From assembly GCF_003072645.1 (NCBI RefSeq), contig NZ_CP028897.1:1129658-1193657 (forward strand): a stretch of DNA of 64,000 bases. The letters run 5' to 3'. Below are positions 27,291 through 36,464 of the stretch, piece after piece. The notes under the pieces are model-generated. The model worked only from the letters and a program-made list of their open reading frames with translations, was not told the origin of the DNA and searched no databases. Every line of letters begins with the position of its first letter. Positions within the stretch are counted from its first letter, which is position 1. Source of the stretch: Dongshaea marina. Lineage in GTDB: Bacteria > Pseudomonadota > Gammaproteobacteria > Enterobacterales > Aeromonadaceae. The position numbers and the translations under genes are program-made.

Positions 27291-27984
27291 GATAATTATA
27301 ATTACAGGTACCCGAAAGGGCATAGGTAAAAGTCTAGCCGAGTATTATTTGGAGCAAGGGGATACTGTTTTTGGGTGCAGTCGTGGTGAGTCGAGCATAA
27401 TGCATGAAAATTATTCTCACTATTGTCTTGATGTTTCTGATGAGAAATCAGTTGTAAAAATGGTCAGGGATGTAAAAAGAAAACACTCCCGTATTGATGT
27501 GCTGCTCAACAATACAGGAATAGCTTCAATGAATCATTTTTTATCAACACCTTTGAGTGTCGCAAGAAAAATATTTGATACAAACTATTTTGGAACTTTT
27601 TTATTTTCAAGAGAAGTCTCAAAGGTTATGCTAAAGAAAGGATTTGGTCGGATAGTTAACTATACAACAGTAGCTTCAGCATTTAGGTTAGAAGGTGAAT
27701 CTATTTATGCATCAAGCAAAGCTGCTATTGAAAATTTGACCCAAACTATATCTAATGAGTTAGCTCCATATGGAATAACAATAAATGCGATAGGTCCAAC
27801 GCCAGTAGAAACAGATCTAATAAAAGCTGTTCCTAAAAATAAAATTAATGATTTATTAGCTCGGCAAGCTATACCAAGATTTGGAAATTTTGATGACATA
27901 AAGAATGTTATTGATTTTTTCATAGACAAAAAAAGTGATTTTATAACTGGACAGGTTATTTATCTTGGAGGCGTCAATAATTAG
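27283..27984 (+). CDS. short-chain dehydrogenase/reductase
   Basis: 233 residues. Classical SDR motifs: TGTRKGIG cofactor loop, NNTG at the core, a catalytic serine near VNYTTVAS, and YASSK with the catalytic tyrosine and lysine. It most resembles FabG-type 3-oxoacyl-ACP reductases, and its overlap with the ACP gene supports reduction of an ACP-bound 3-ketoacyl group. Sugar-linked roles cannot be excluded. AT-rich like the surrounding genes. A 239-base gap with a weak 6-bp hairpin (27992-28012) follows. Confidence 0.85.
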   Translation: MNRIIIITGTRKGIGKSLAEYYLEQGDTVFGCSRGESSIMHENYSHYCLDVSDEKSVVKMVRDVKRKHSRIDVLLNNTGIASMNHFLSTPLSVARKIFDTNYFGTFLFSREVSKVMLKKGFGRIVNYTTVASAFRLEGESIYASSKAAIENLTQTISNELAPYGITINAIGPTPVETDLIKAVPKNKINDLLARQAIPRFGNFDDIKNVIDFFIDKKSDFITGQVIYLGGVNN

Positions 27985-28223
27985 CATTGTTGGAGAATGT
28001 TCATCGTTCTCCATTATATTATTAATGACGTGATCTATAGATATTCCTTCATAGGCTAGGTTTAATTATTCAAGCGATATGTTGTACCCTATCCTATTAT
28101 TACGTTAAATAAAATGCATGATCAATAATAAGTGCAAGCATTAATAAATGTAAGCGACATAACTCAAATGTTGGTGCTAGGATTGATCTTTATTAAGTCA
28201 TGTTAAATTGAGCTCAGATTATT

Positions 28224-29564
28224 ATGATTAATTCATTGAAAAATTTTGATGACAAAATAGCGATAGTGTACAAAGGAAATAAATATAGCTACGATGAACT
28301 ACATTCTGAAATAATAAAAATCAATAATAATGTGATCTCAGGTCGTATAGAAAAAGGTGATGTTGTTGCAATTTTGTCGGACTACTCGTTTGAAAGTATT
28401 GCTTTGCTGATATCATTGCACATGAATAAGAATGTAATTGTTCCTATTACATCCAAGCATGATGATGAAATTAATGATAGATTGAAAGAGTCATTCTGTA
28501 ATAAGAAAGTTATAGTGGATAATGGTTATATTGTTGATGAGGTTGACTCACCGACAAGACATGAAATGATTGATCGATTACGTGATCTGAATCATTCAGG
28601 GCTTGTACTGTTTAGTAGTGGTAGTACTGGAAAGCCTAAGGCAATGATTCATGACTTTGATAACCTTGTAGATACTTATAAAAACAAGAAATCCAAATCA
28701 ATTAATATACTTCTATTTCTCATGTTTGATCATATTGGGGGGATTAATACATTGTTGAATGCTCTGTTGACAGGGGCGACTATGATAATTCCAGAAGATA
28801 GAGGTGTAGATACTGTATGTTCTCTAATGCAAGATTACAAGATTAGGGTCTTACCGTCCTCTCCGACATTTTTAAACCTTATCAGAATTAGTAAGGCAGA
28901 TAAACGTTACGACTTATCTAATATAAGAATGATTAGTTATGGTACCGAATCAATGCCAGAGCATCTATTAGTAGAGCTTAAAAGAATTTTCCCAAAGGCA
29001 AAGCTATTGCAAACATTTGGTACAAGTGAGACTGGAATTGCAAAAACTAGTTCTAAGTCATCAAGCTCAACATTGATGAGAATTGATGATCCTAATTTAA
29101 AGTTTAAGATAATTGATGGTGAGCTTTGGCTCAAAAGTAAGACTCAAGTGATGGGCTACTTAAATTCATCAATGGATTGCTTTACGGATGATGGCTGGTT
29201 TAAAACGGGAGATGTAGTTGAAGTTTCAAGCGATGGATTTATTAAAATTGTTGGCCGATGTAAGGAAGTAATAAACATCGGTGGAGAAAAGGTATTGCCA
29301 ACCGAGATAGAGTCTATTCTATTGGAAATGCCTGAAATATCAGATGCACTTGTAAAAGGAATCCCTAACGCAATCACTGGGCAGACAGTATATACTGAGA
29401 TAGTGCTAAGTGAGGAGGGTAAGCTCTTGGACTCGAGAAAATTGAAGTCACAAATAAGAAAATTCTGTTTAAATAAAATAGATAAGTATAAGGTTCCAAC
29501 AAAAATAGTATTCTGTGATAGAACTAATTTTTCAAGCAGATTTAAGAAAATGAGGACGAAATGA
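28224..29564 (+). CDS. AMP-dependent acyl-CoA/acyl-ACP ligase (ANL family)
   Basis: 446 residues, short for the family mainly at the N-terminus. ANL core motifs in order: FSSGSTGKPKAMIHD (P-loop), LLQTFGTSETGI, DGWFKTGDVVEV, VGRCKEVINIGGEKVLPTEIES and a C-terminal RFKKMR carrying the likely catalytic lysine. It would adenylate a carboxylic acid and transfer it to a thiol, plausibly the phosphopantetheine of the nearby ACP. It overlaps the acyltransferase gene by 4 bases (ATGA). Substrate not predictable from sequence by eye. Confidence 0.87.
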   Translation: MINSLKNFDDKIAIVYKGNKYSYDELHSEIIKINNNVISGRIEKGDVVAILSDYSFESIALLISLHMNKNVIVPITSKHDDEINDRLKESFCNKKVIVDNGYIVDEVDSPTRHEMIDRLRDLNHSGLVLFSSGSTGKPKAMIHDFDNLVDTYKNKKSKSINILLFLMFDHIGGINTLLNALLTGATMIIPEDRGVDTVCSLMQDYKIRVLPSSPTFLNLIRISKADKRYDLSNIRMISYGTESMPEHLLVELKRIFPKAKLLQTFGTSETGIAKTSSKSSSSTLMRIDDPNLKFKIIDGELWLKSKTQVMGYLNSSMDCFTDDGWFKTGDVVEVSSDGFIKIVGRCKEVINIGGEKVLPTEIESILLEMPEISDALVKGIPNAITGQTVYTEIVLSEEGKLLDSRKLKSQIRKFCLNKIDKYKVPTKIVFCDRTNFSSRFKKMRTK

Positions 29565-30436
29565 AAATAGATAACTTCGATGTGAGAGGTGAAGGAGTTA
29601 TTTTAGCGCCTGATAATGTAAGTGTCGATGGTGTAGTTGATATTCGATTTGGTAGTGATTCAAAAATAATAATAGGCGATTATGTTAAGTTTGGTAAAGG
29701 TGTAAAAATAGTTTCTAATGGCGGAGATATCCATATTGGAGACTGGACTACTATTCATGATAATACCTTGATTTTATCTGGTGTAGGAGTTGAAATAGGG
29801 CAGCATTGTTGGTTTGGTCAGAGCTGTGTTCTAGATGGTACTGGAGGTTTGAAAATTGATGATGGAGTCAGGGTTGGTATGTATTCCCAGGTTTGGTCAC
29901 ATGTGGCGGCAGGGGAGTTGATAGAAGGCTGTACACTGTTTTCAACAAATAGAGTACATCTTGAAAAAGATGTATGGTTAGTCGGATCATGCTCTGTTGG
30001 TTCTGGTGTAAAAATAGGTTGCAGGACTATTTGCTTGAATGGTTCTAATATAACTAGAGATCTCGAAGATAATATAGTTGTTTCTGGATCTCCTGCAAAA
30101 AGATTGAAAGGTGTTTCATTCTACAAGTCAATTAGTTTAGATAAGAAAATGACGCTTCTAAATGAGTGGCTATGTGATTATATTGAATCGAGTGATGAAA
30201 CACTTAGCATGTCAATTGAAGCTGATGGAAAACAGATTTTTGTGAGATCTAGTACTGACGAATTGATTATTTTCAAAAATTATGATGAGTATTTAGCCCA
30301 CCAAGGCTATGGAGTTGTTTCCAAATTATGTGTCGAGAATAAGGTCTATAATAAATCTGGGCTTCAATTAGAAGAAAGGATAGTTGATTTTCTTCGTGGA
30401 AATAAGGCTCGCTTCTATTATAATGAATTAAGCTAA
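29561..30436 (+). CDS. hexapeptide-repeat acyltransferase with extra C-terminal domain
   Basis: 291 residues. About residues 20-180 show left-handed beta-helix hexapeptide repeats (IIIGDYVKFGKGVKI, IHIGDWTTIHDN, VEIGQHCWFGQSCVLD, VWLVGSCSVGSGVKIG). The final ~110 residues form a separate domain (SLDKKMTLLNEWLCDYIE onward) not typical of simple maltose/NeuD-type acetyltransferases; it may bind the ACP or the acceptor. It probably transfers the activated acyl group to an amino or hydroxyl group of a sugar precursor. Coupled to the ANL gene by a 4-base overlap. Confidence 0.8.
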   Translation: MKIDNFDVRGEGVILAPDNVSVDGVVDIRFGSDSKIIIGDYVKFGKGVKIVSNGGDIHIGDWTTIHDNTLILSGVGVEIGQHCWFGQSCVLDGTGGLKIDDGVRVGMYSQVWSHVAAGELIEGCTLFSTNRVHLEKDVWLVGSCSVGSGVKIGCRTICLNGSNITRDLEDNIVVSGSPAKRLKGVSFYKSISLDKKMTLLNEWLCDYIESSDETLSMSIEADGKQIFVRSSTDELIIFKNYDEYLAHQGYGVVSKLCVENKVYNKSGLQLEERIVDFLRGNKARFYYNELS

Positions 30437-30455
30437 TATATCAGGATATAAATAA

Positions 30456-31541
30456 ATGATACCTCTAGTAAAAGTTGGTATGCCGGATAAGAAAATTCTC
30501 ATGTCAGAACTTGAAAAAGTTTTGTATAGTGGCATGATCGCTGAAGGTGAGAAAGTATACGATTTTGAGTATCAGTTCTCAAAGATGTTCGGGTTAAGTA
30601 ATGCAATAGCAATGAGTAGTGGTACAGCAGCACTTCATGCCTCTTTGATATTATCTGGTGTATCTCCTGGTGATGAAGTCATAACTACGAGCATGACAGC
30701 TGAACCTACAAATATATCAATATTGCATGTGGGGGCTGTGCCAGTATTTGCAGATGTAGATCCTTTATCGGGAAATTTATCTCCATCCTCTATAAGAAAG
30801 AAAATATCTAGTAAAACAAAAGCTATCATAGTTGTTCATTATGCTGGTATACCTGCAAGAATGAGTGAAATTATGAAAATATCTAAGGAGTTTAATATTC
30901 CCGTTATCGAGGATTGTGCCCACTCTCTAGGGGCGCAGTATGATAATAAGGGGATAGGAACAATTGGAGATTTTGGGATCTTTTCATTCCAGGCGATAAA
31001 GCATATGACAACAGTTGATGGTGGATTCCTAGTTATGAAGGATAAACACCTAATTAATAAGGCAAAAAGGTTTAGATGGTTTGGCTTGGAAAAAGGCATA
31101 CCAAGGTCAGAATTAAATATATCCGATATTGGATATAAGTATAACATGACGAATGTAACTGCAGTTATTGGCCTATCCCAGTTATCTGCTATAGAGTCCA
31201 GAATTGCAAGGCACAAAGAGAATGGATATTTTTTTGATTCTAATATTCCTCAAGTTTCTGGGCTAACTGTACCTAAATTTGAGAAGTGTGCTATACCTAG
31301 TTACTGGCTATATACTATTTTTTCTGATGACTATCAGAATGTTCAGAAGTGCTTAAACGATATTGGTGTAAGTGCATCCAAGCTACATAAGCCTAATCAC
31401 CTTCATTCTATATTTAACGCCTCTGATATACCGCTTCCAAATTTAGATTACTATTATAAGAGGATGATTCATATTCCATGTGGCTGGTGGGTCAAAGAAG
31501 AAGATAGAGAGAATATTTTAGATGCGTTAAAAAAAGGTTAA
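30456..31541 (+). CDS. DegT/DnrJ/EryC1/StrS PLP-dependent aminotransferase
   Basis: 361 residues. Motifs: AMSSGTAALHASLILSGVSPGDEVIT, the PLP-contact VIEDCAHSLGAQY, and FGIFSFQAIKHMTTVDGGFL, where Lys182 is the expected Schiff-base lysine. It would aminate a nucleotide-linked keto-sugar. It is followed after 3 bases by a second protein of the same family that lacks this lysine. The candidate substrate is a 4-keto sugar such as the product of the FnlA-type dehydratase downstream, but this is inference. Confidence 0.88.
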   Translation: MIPLVKVGMPDKKILMSELEKVLYSGMIAEGEKVYDFEYQFSKMFGLSNAIAMSSGTAALHASLILSGVSPGDEVITTSMTAEPTNISILHVGAVPVFADVDPLSGNLSPSSIRKKISSKTKAIIVVHYAGIPARMSEIMKISKEFNIPVIEDCAHSLGAQYDNKGIGTIGDFGIFSFQAIKHMTTVDGGFLVMKDKHLINKAKRFRWFGLEKGIPRSELNISDIGYKYNMTNVTAVIGLSQLSAIESRIARHKENGYFFDSNIPQVSGLTVPKFEKCAIPSYWLYTIFSDDYQNVQKCLNDIGVSASKLHKPNHLHSIFNASDIPLPNLDYYYKRMIHIPCGWWVKEEDRENILDALKKG

Positions 31542-31544
31542 ACC

Positions 31545-32693
31545 ATGACAGTCAAACTTTTTCATACTGAAAATAACCAATTGATGGAGGATATATCAAT
31601 TGAAATTTTACGCTCAGGCAACATAGCATCAGGAGAGTATGTTAATAAGTTTGAAAGAGGGCTTGAATCTGTATTAAATCAAAAGCATGTTGTCACATTG
31701 AATAACATGTCTAATGCAATTTTCTTAGCATTATATCTTTCAGGGGTCTCATATGGAGATGAGGTCATAACAACTTCTTTCGCCTGTATGGCAACAAATT
31801 CATCTATTGCTACTCTAGGGGCTACAGTCAGGTGGGTTGATCTTGAGCGGCAATCTGTGTGTATGGATCCAGCTCAATTAGAGTTGGCTATTAATGAGAG
31901 AACAAAAGCGGTTATTCTATATCATACTTCAGGTTATCCTGCTCAGGTAAAAATTATTTCAGAGATTTGTAGGAAGCATAATATAGTATTGATTGAAGAC
32001 TGTGATAATGCATTTCTAGCGACTTTAGATGGGATTAATGTTGGAAGTTTTGGTGATTTTTCTATATATTCATTCTACCCTAATAGATTAATAAATACGC
32101 TTGATGGGGCAGCTCTCGTATGTCGAGATAAGAAAGATGCAATTAGGGCTAAAAAGCTATCTCGGTATGGAATTGATAATACAAACTTTAGAAATGATCT
32201 TGGTGAGATCAATTCACAATCTGACATACCTGAAGCTGGTTGGGCAATGGGGCTGAGTAATTATTGCTCTGCACTTGGGTATGTCCAGCTAGGAGGTTTA
32301 GGATTAAAGCTAGAGCGTACCCGCAGAAATACTTTGACTCTTATCGATGGGCTATCTCATTATAGTGAAATTCAGATTATAAACCCTGTCGCAGGAAGCA
32401 AGCCTAGTTATTGGACATTATTAATTCTTTGTCACGAAAGAGAGGCACTACTAAGGTTTCTTAGGTCGAAAAATATTCATGCGTCTTCTCTACATTATAG
32501 AAATGATAGCTATTCTTGCTTTGTTTCAAAAAGTAATGTTGAGCTGACTAATACAAAGTACATCCAAGAGAAAATATTATCAATCCCTTGCGGTTGGTGG
32601 TTAACGGAGGATGATCTTCAATCGATAATATCTTCTTTTGCGGAAATAATGCCAAATCTTAATAAGACATTTGGGCCTTCTGGTTGTATATGA
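31545..32693 (+). CDS. DegT-family protein lacking the catalytic lysine
   Basis: 382 residues. The family fold signatures are present (TLNNMSNAIFLALYLSGVSYGDEVIT, VLIEDCDNAFLATL, GDFSIYSFYPN). However, the position of the PLP-binding lysine reads arginine: residue 181 in YPNRLINTLDGA, codon AGA at 32085-32087. Its upstream partner has lysine at the equivalent place. It is therefore unlikely to be a normal aminotransferase; it might be a non-catalytic partner subunit of its neighbour or have an altered chemistry. No other sign of decay (full length, intact frame). Its stop overlaps the wzx start (ATGA). Confidence 0.85.
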   Translation: MTVKLFHTENNQLMEDISIEILRSGNIASGEYVNKFERGLESVLNQKHVVTLNNMSNAIFLALYLSGVSYGDEVITTSFACMATNSSIATLGATVRWVDLERQSVCMDPAQLELAINERTKAVILYHTSGYPAQVKIISEICRKHNIVLIEDCDNAFLATLDGINVGSFGDFSIYSFYPNRLINTLDGAALVCRDKKDAIRAKKLSRYGIDNTNFRNDLGEINSQSDIPEAGWAMGLSNYCSALGYVQLGGLGLKLERTRRNTLTLIDGLSHYSEIQIINPVAGSKPSYWTLLILCHEREALLRFLRSKNIHASSLHYRNDSYSCFVSKSNVELTNTKYIQEKILSIPCGWWLTEDDLQSIISSFAEIMPNLNKTFGPSGCI

Positions 32694-34060
32694 ATAAAAA
32701 ATCTATCAAAAGGCTCTTTAGCATGGGCCTGCTTTTTTTTAGTAAAACTGGCAATGTACTTGTCGGAATATTTTTTCTTCCTTTATATAATCGCCTTCTA
32801 GGCGCTGAGCAGTTTGGTCTTGTTGCGATAATTTTATCATTCCAAGCATTCTTAATGATGCTAGATTTTGGTATGTCAACGATTGTAAACAGAGATATCG
32901 CAGCAAGTGAGGTTACGACTAGAGAGGCTTTATCGACGATTGATGCTGCCGAAACGTTATTGAGTATTTTGTATTTCTGTTTGCTTCTACTTGTTCTTAT
33001 TGTATTTATTATATCTCCCAGGGAAGTTATTGATCTAATTGATGCATTAGGCGTCGTATGTTTATTCCTTTCTCTCGTTTTAATTAACGTCTCACAGTCT
33101 GCCTTGCTAGGATGTCAATCTTATTATTTGGCGAGTGTAATTCAGATAACAGGGGTTTTATTTAGGGCATCAATAACATTATTGTTTTTATTTTTTCTTA
33201 ATTCAGATATTAAGGTCTTTATTTTTTCACAGTTAAGCGTCAGCATAGTCCATTTGATCTTTGTAAGATATTTTTGTCGGGCCAAGATTATGCAAAGGCA
33301 GTTTTCTCTGAGTGATTTTTTTCCAAGAGTTAATTTAGCTGATGTCGTAAAATTGGCTAAAAGAGGAAAGCCGCTTCTATTTTTTGGGATTGCAGGAGCA
33401 TCAGTTACACAATTAGATAAGCCGATTATATCTCACTTCATGTCGCCTAGTGACGTTGTTCCATATTTTCTCGCTGGTTCTCTTTGTATGGCTCCTATTT
33501 CAGTTTTAGCCGGTCCTGTGTCACAATATTTTCAGCCGATTGTTATAAATAGATTTTCACTTCTTGACCAGGATAAGGTAATTAAAACGGTAAGAATGTT
33601 TACCCTGTTCCTTATTTCCGCAACATTCATTCCTACTTTATTTTTATTTATTTTTAGAGAAGAAATTATCAACTTATGGTTAGGTAGAGGAAATAGTTCT
33701 ATTGCTATGGTTATTAGCTATACATCAGTATTACTTCCTGGTGTTGCAATAGGTGCATTAGGTTATATTCCGAATACTCTTCTCATAACAGCGCAAGATT
33801 TTAAGTTTCAAGCAAAGTTGTCATCAATTTTGACAATAATTACCCTTTTGTGTGTTTTGTTTTTTTCAATTAACAATAATATTATGTATGTGTGTTTTTC
33901 TTATGCATCTTATTATTTGTTATCAACCACAATCGCTTGGATAAGAGCTCTGAATATAAGTCAGATCCGAATGTGTGCAATTGAGTCCTCAAAGGTATCG
34001 TTGGCTTTGACTTTGTTTTTTATTTTTTTTCTATTGGCATCAACGTTGTTAATAAGGTAG
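32690..34060 (+). CDS. wzx: Wzx-type oligosaccharide flippase
   Basis: 456 residues from ATG 32690, overlapping the preceding stop by 4 bases; a TTG six bases earlier is also open. About twelve to fourteen hydrophobic segments and an N-terminus typical of the MOP superfamily (KTGNVLVGIFFLPLYNRLLGAEQFGLVAIILSF region). It would flip undecaprenyl-linked repeat units to the periplasmic face for the Wzy polymerase. Very AT-rich, as is usual for wzx genes. Confidence 0.88.
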   Translation: MNKKSIKRLFSMGLLFFSKTGNVLVGIFFLPLYNRLLGAEQFGLVAIILSFQAFLMMLDFGMSTIVNRDIAASEVTTREALSTIDAAETLLSILYFCLLLLVLIVFIISPREVIDLIDALGVVCLFLSLVLINVSQSALLGCQSYYLASVIQITGVLFRASITLLFLFFLNSDIKVFIFSQLSVSIVHLIFVRYFCRAKIMQRQFSLSDFFPRVNLADVVKLAKRGKPLLFFGIAGASVTQLDKPIISHFMSPSDVVPYFLAGSLCMAPISVLAGPVSQYFQPIVINRFSLLDQDKVIKTVRMFTLFLISATFIPTLFLFIFREEIINLWLGRGNSSIAMVISYTSVLLPGVAIGALGYIPNTLLITAQDFKFQAKLSSILTIITLLCVLFFSINNNIMYVCFSYASYYLLSTTIAWIRALNISQIRMCAIESSKVSLALTLFFIFFLLASTLLIR

Positions 34061-34064
34061 TTTA

Positions 34065-35072
34065 ATGTTCAAAGATAAAACTCTAATGATTACAGGCGGG
34101 ACAGGATCGTTCGGCAATACTGTTCTTAATCGTTTCTTAAATACTGATGTAAAGAAAATAATTATTTTCAGTCGAGATGAAAAGAAACAGGAAGATATGC
34201 GAATTCGTCTTTCAAATAATAAGGTTAAATTTCACTTAGGAGATGTCAGAGATTATAATAGCGTTTATAGAGCAATGAAAGGCGTTGATTATATTTTTCA
34301 TGCTGCAGCTTTGAAGCAAGTACCATCGTGTGAGTTTTATCCAATGCAGGCTGTTTATACAAACGTTTCAGGAACTGAAAATGTGCTAAATGCGGCTATT
34401 GATAACAAAGTGAAACGCGTTGTTTTGTTAAGTACCGATAAGGCTGTTTATCCAATAAATGCTATGGGTATATCGAAAGCAATGGCTGAGAAAGTACTCA
34501 TAGCAAAATCTAGGGCATTATCAAGCGAGACAGTACTATGTGCAACTCGATATGGGAATGTCATGGCGTCTAGAGGATCAGTTATTCCATTATTCATTGA
34601 AAAAATCTTGGCCAATCAGCCCATTACTATTACTGATCCATCTATGACGAGATTTCTTATGTCTTTAGAAGACTCTGTAGATCTAGTTATTCATGCTTTC
34701 AAAAATGGAAAGCAAGGTGATATTTTTGTCCAAAAAGCACCAGCCTGTACTATTCATGATCTTGCTATAGCAATTAAAGAACTATTTAATCCTCATGCCG
34801 AAACCAAAATTATTGGAACTAGACATGGTGAGAAGTTATTTGAATCTCTTGTTTCAAGAGAGGAGATGGCAAAATCTATTGATATGGGGAGATATTATCG
34901 AATCCCTGCTGATAATAGAGATCTGAATTATGATAAGTATATATTGGATGGTGATGTAGATCAAAACACTATAGATGACTATACATCACATAATACGAAC
35001 CAGCTTTCAATACCCGAAATAAAGGATCTACTACTTACTTTGCCTGAAGTAAAGGCATATTTGAATAATTAA
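34065..35072 (+). CDS. fnlA: UDP-GlcNAc 4,6-dehydratase/5-epimerase, FnlA/CapE/WbjB type
   Basis: 335 residues. Extended SDR: TGGTGSFGN cofactor loop, FSRDEKKQEDMR, AAALKQVPSCEFYPMQAV, STDKAVYPINAMGISKAMAEK with the active-site triad region, and ATRYGNVMASRGSVIPLF. The sequence is closer to FnlA/CapE/WbjB than to PseB. It converts UDP-GlcNAc into a 4-keto-6-deoxy-L-sugar, normally the first step to UDP-L-FucNAc. The usual partners fnlB/capF and fnlC/capG do not follow; instead there is a decayed IS. The keto-sugar may instead feed the DegT aminotransferase upstream. Confidence 0.85.
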   Translation: MFKDKTLMITGGTGSFGNTVLNRFLNTDVKKIIIFSRDEKKQEDMRIRLSNNKVKFHLGDVRDYNSVYRAMKGVDYIFHAAALKQVPSCEFYPMQAVYTNVSGTENVLNAAIDNKVKRVVLLSTDKAVYPINAMGISKAMAEKVLIAKSRALSSETVLCATRYGNVMASRGSVIPLFIEKILANQPITITDPSMTRFLMSLEDSVDLVIHAFKNGKQGDIFVQKAPACTIHDLAIAIKELFNPHAETKIIGTRHGEKLFESLVSREEMAKSIDMGRYYRIPADNRDLNYDKYILDGDVDQNTIDDYTSHNTNQLSIPEIKDLLLTLPEVKAYLNN

Positions 35073-35372
35073 ATCATCATGACTTTATTCAGGTTATCTA
35101 TTGTTTTCATATTGAATAGTACCACCTTCTGGAGAGGTGTTCTCTACGTTGGTTATTAATTGTTAAGGGTGCGATAAAAAATCTATTACTTATCAATAAC
35201 GAATAAATAAATTAAATTGATATAATATGGGTTTGTATGCAGCGTTTCTGAGGAAATACTTGATTTTAGTCTAGGGGCAGTTGTCGTGTGTGGACTCAGT
35301 TTGAATACTTTATGTACTTTCATCATTAATCTGGAACTACACAATAAAGATCCCAGCACACAGACCCTATGA

Positions 35373-36055
35373 CATATCAGACGGAGTATGGAGTCTAATC
35401 GAAACTCATATATTTGTAAGAAAGGATGACTGGGGGAAGGCTGCTCGAGATAATTGACTCTTTATTAATGCAGTTTTTAAGGACAGGCTCACCTTGGGAG
35501 ACAACCTCCTGATTATGGCGACTTGAGAAATACCCATCGACTCTTCAGTCGCTGGCGTGAAAAGGGAGTTTGTGCTCGTCTCCAGGGGAGCGTTTAATCC
35601 ATGAGTCAGATTTTGGGTGGCGGATGATTGGCACCAACCATATCAAAGTTCACCCGAATGGCAGAGTGCTCAGGGAGCTAATCAGGATATGGGGATTACA
35701 AAAGGGTGCTAAACAGTAAAATCTACTTAGCTGTAGACTCTCATGGCATGCTTGTTAAGAGCTTTGTTACTTCAGGTACAACGGCAGACTGTTCTCAGGC
35801 TTTGGCTTTGATTGATGGTTCTAGGCTGAGCACTTACTGGCTTAAAGAGACTACGATACAACGCCTTGATTTCTCAAGCCGAGTTTCTGGGAATGAAAGT
35901 GGTAACTCCATCGAAGTGTAACCGGAAGGTGCAAGGGGAGCATGATAAAGATCTCTATAAAGTGAGGCATCGCGACATGATATGCGAAAAATACCGGTTC
36001 ATTTGAAGCGGTAGTTCAAATACGTTGTGTAGCATTATGGACTGTTATCTTATGA
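35373..36055 (+). pseudogene. decayed IS5-family transposase remnant
   Basis: Pieces of an IS5/IS427-type transposase can be read through several stops and shifts: DDWGKAARDN then LFINAVF, RTGSPWETTS, IGTNHIKVHPNGRV, ANQDMGITKG, KIYLAVDSHGMLVKSFVTSGTTADCSQALALIDG, then after 35890 TPSKCNRKVQGEHDKDLYKVRH and finally NTGSFEAVVQIRCVALWTVIL with a stop near 36055. The conserved block around the last catalytic residue is deleted. The flanks 35073-35372 and 36056-36464 contain no gene that I can identify. Confidence 0.8.
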
Positions 36056-36464
36056 GGTCAGCTCATAGGATATCAACGAATAGATACAAAATATTGTAGA
36101 AATTTTTATTAGAATTTAATCAGTTGATTTCTACCATATTGCACAATAAATGAAGAGGGTAACCATATCAATGCTTGTAAGCCTTGGTAAAGGATGGGGG
36201 ATTCACTAATGACTCATATTGTCTGAATTCCTGAAAGTAGATTCTGGAACAACTATTTCGATTTGAGTGTATTGTGGTGCGGCTATTACGAGATTGTATT
36301 TCTTAAGAGCATGTGATGCAATACGGTAGAGCAGGTTAGAATAACACGAGCTCTGAAATCTATCATTTTCCTGAATGGAAAATTACCCATTCGGCCTGTG
36401 TTTTTTATAAGTTTATTTTAAACAGTCAATCTATTGACTGATTATATATAAAAGGTGTGTATAA

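Noticed and set aside
35706-35921. 71-codon open frame as an independent gene
   Set aside because: It is the longest open piece of a decayed IS5-family transposase, with matching fragments on both sides in other frames.
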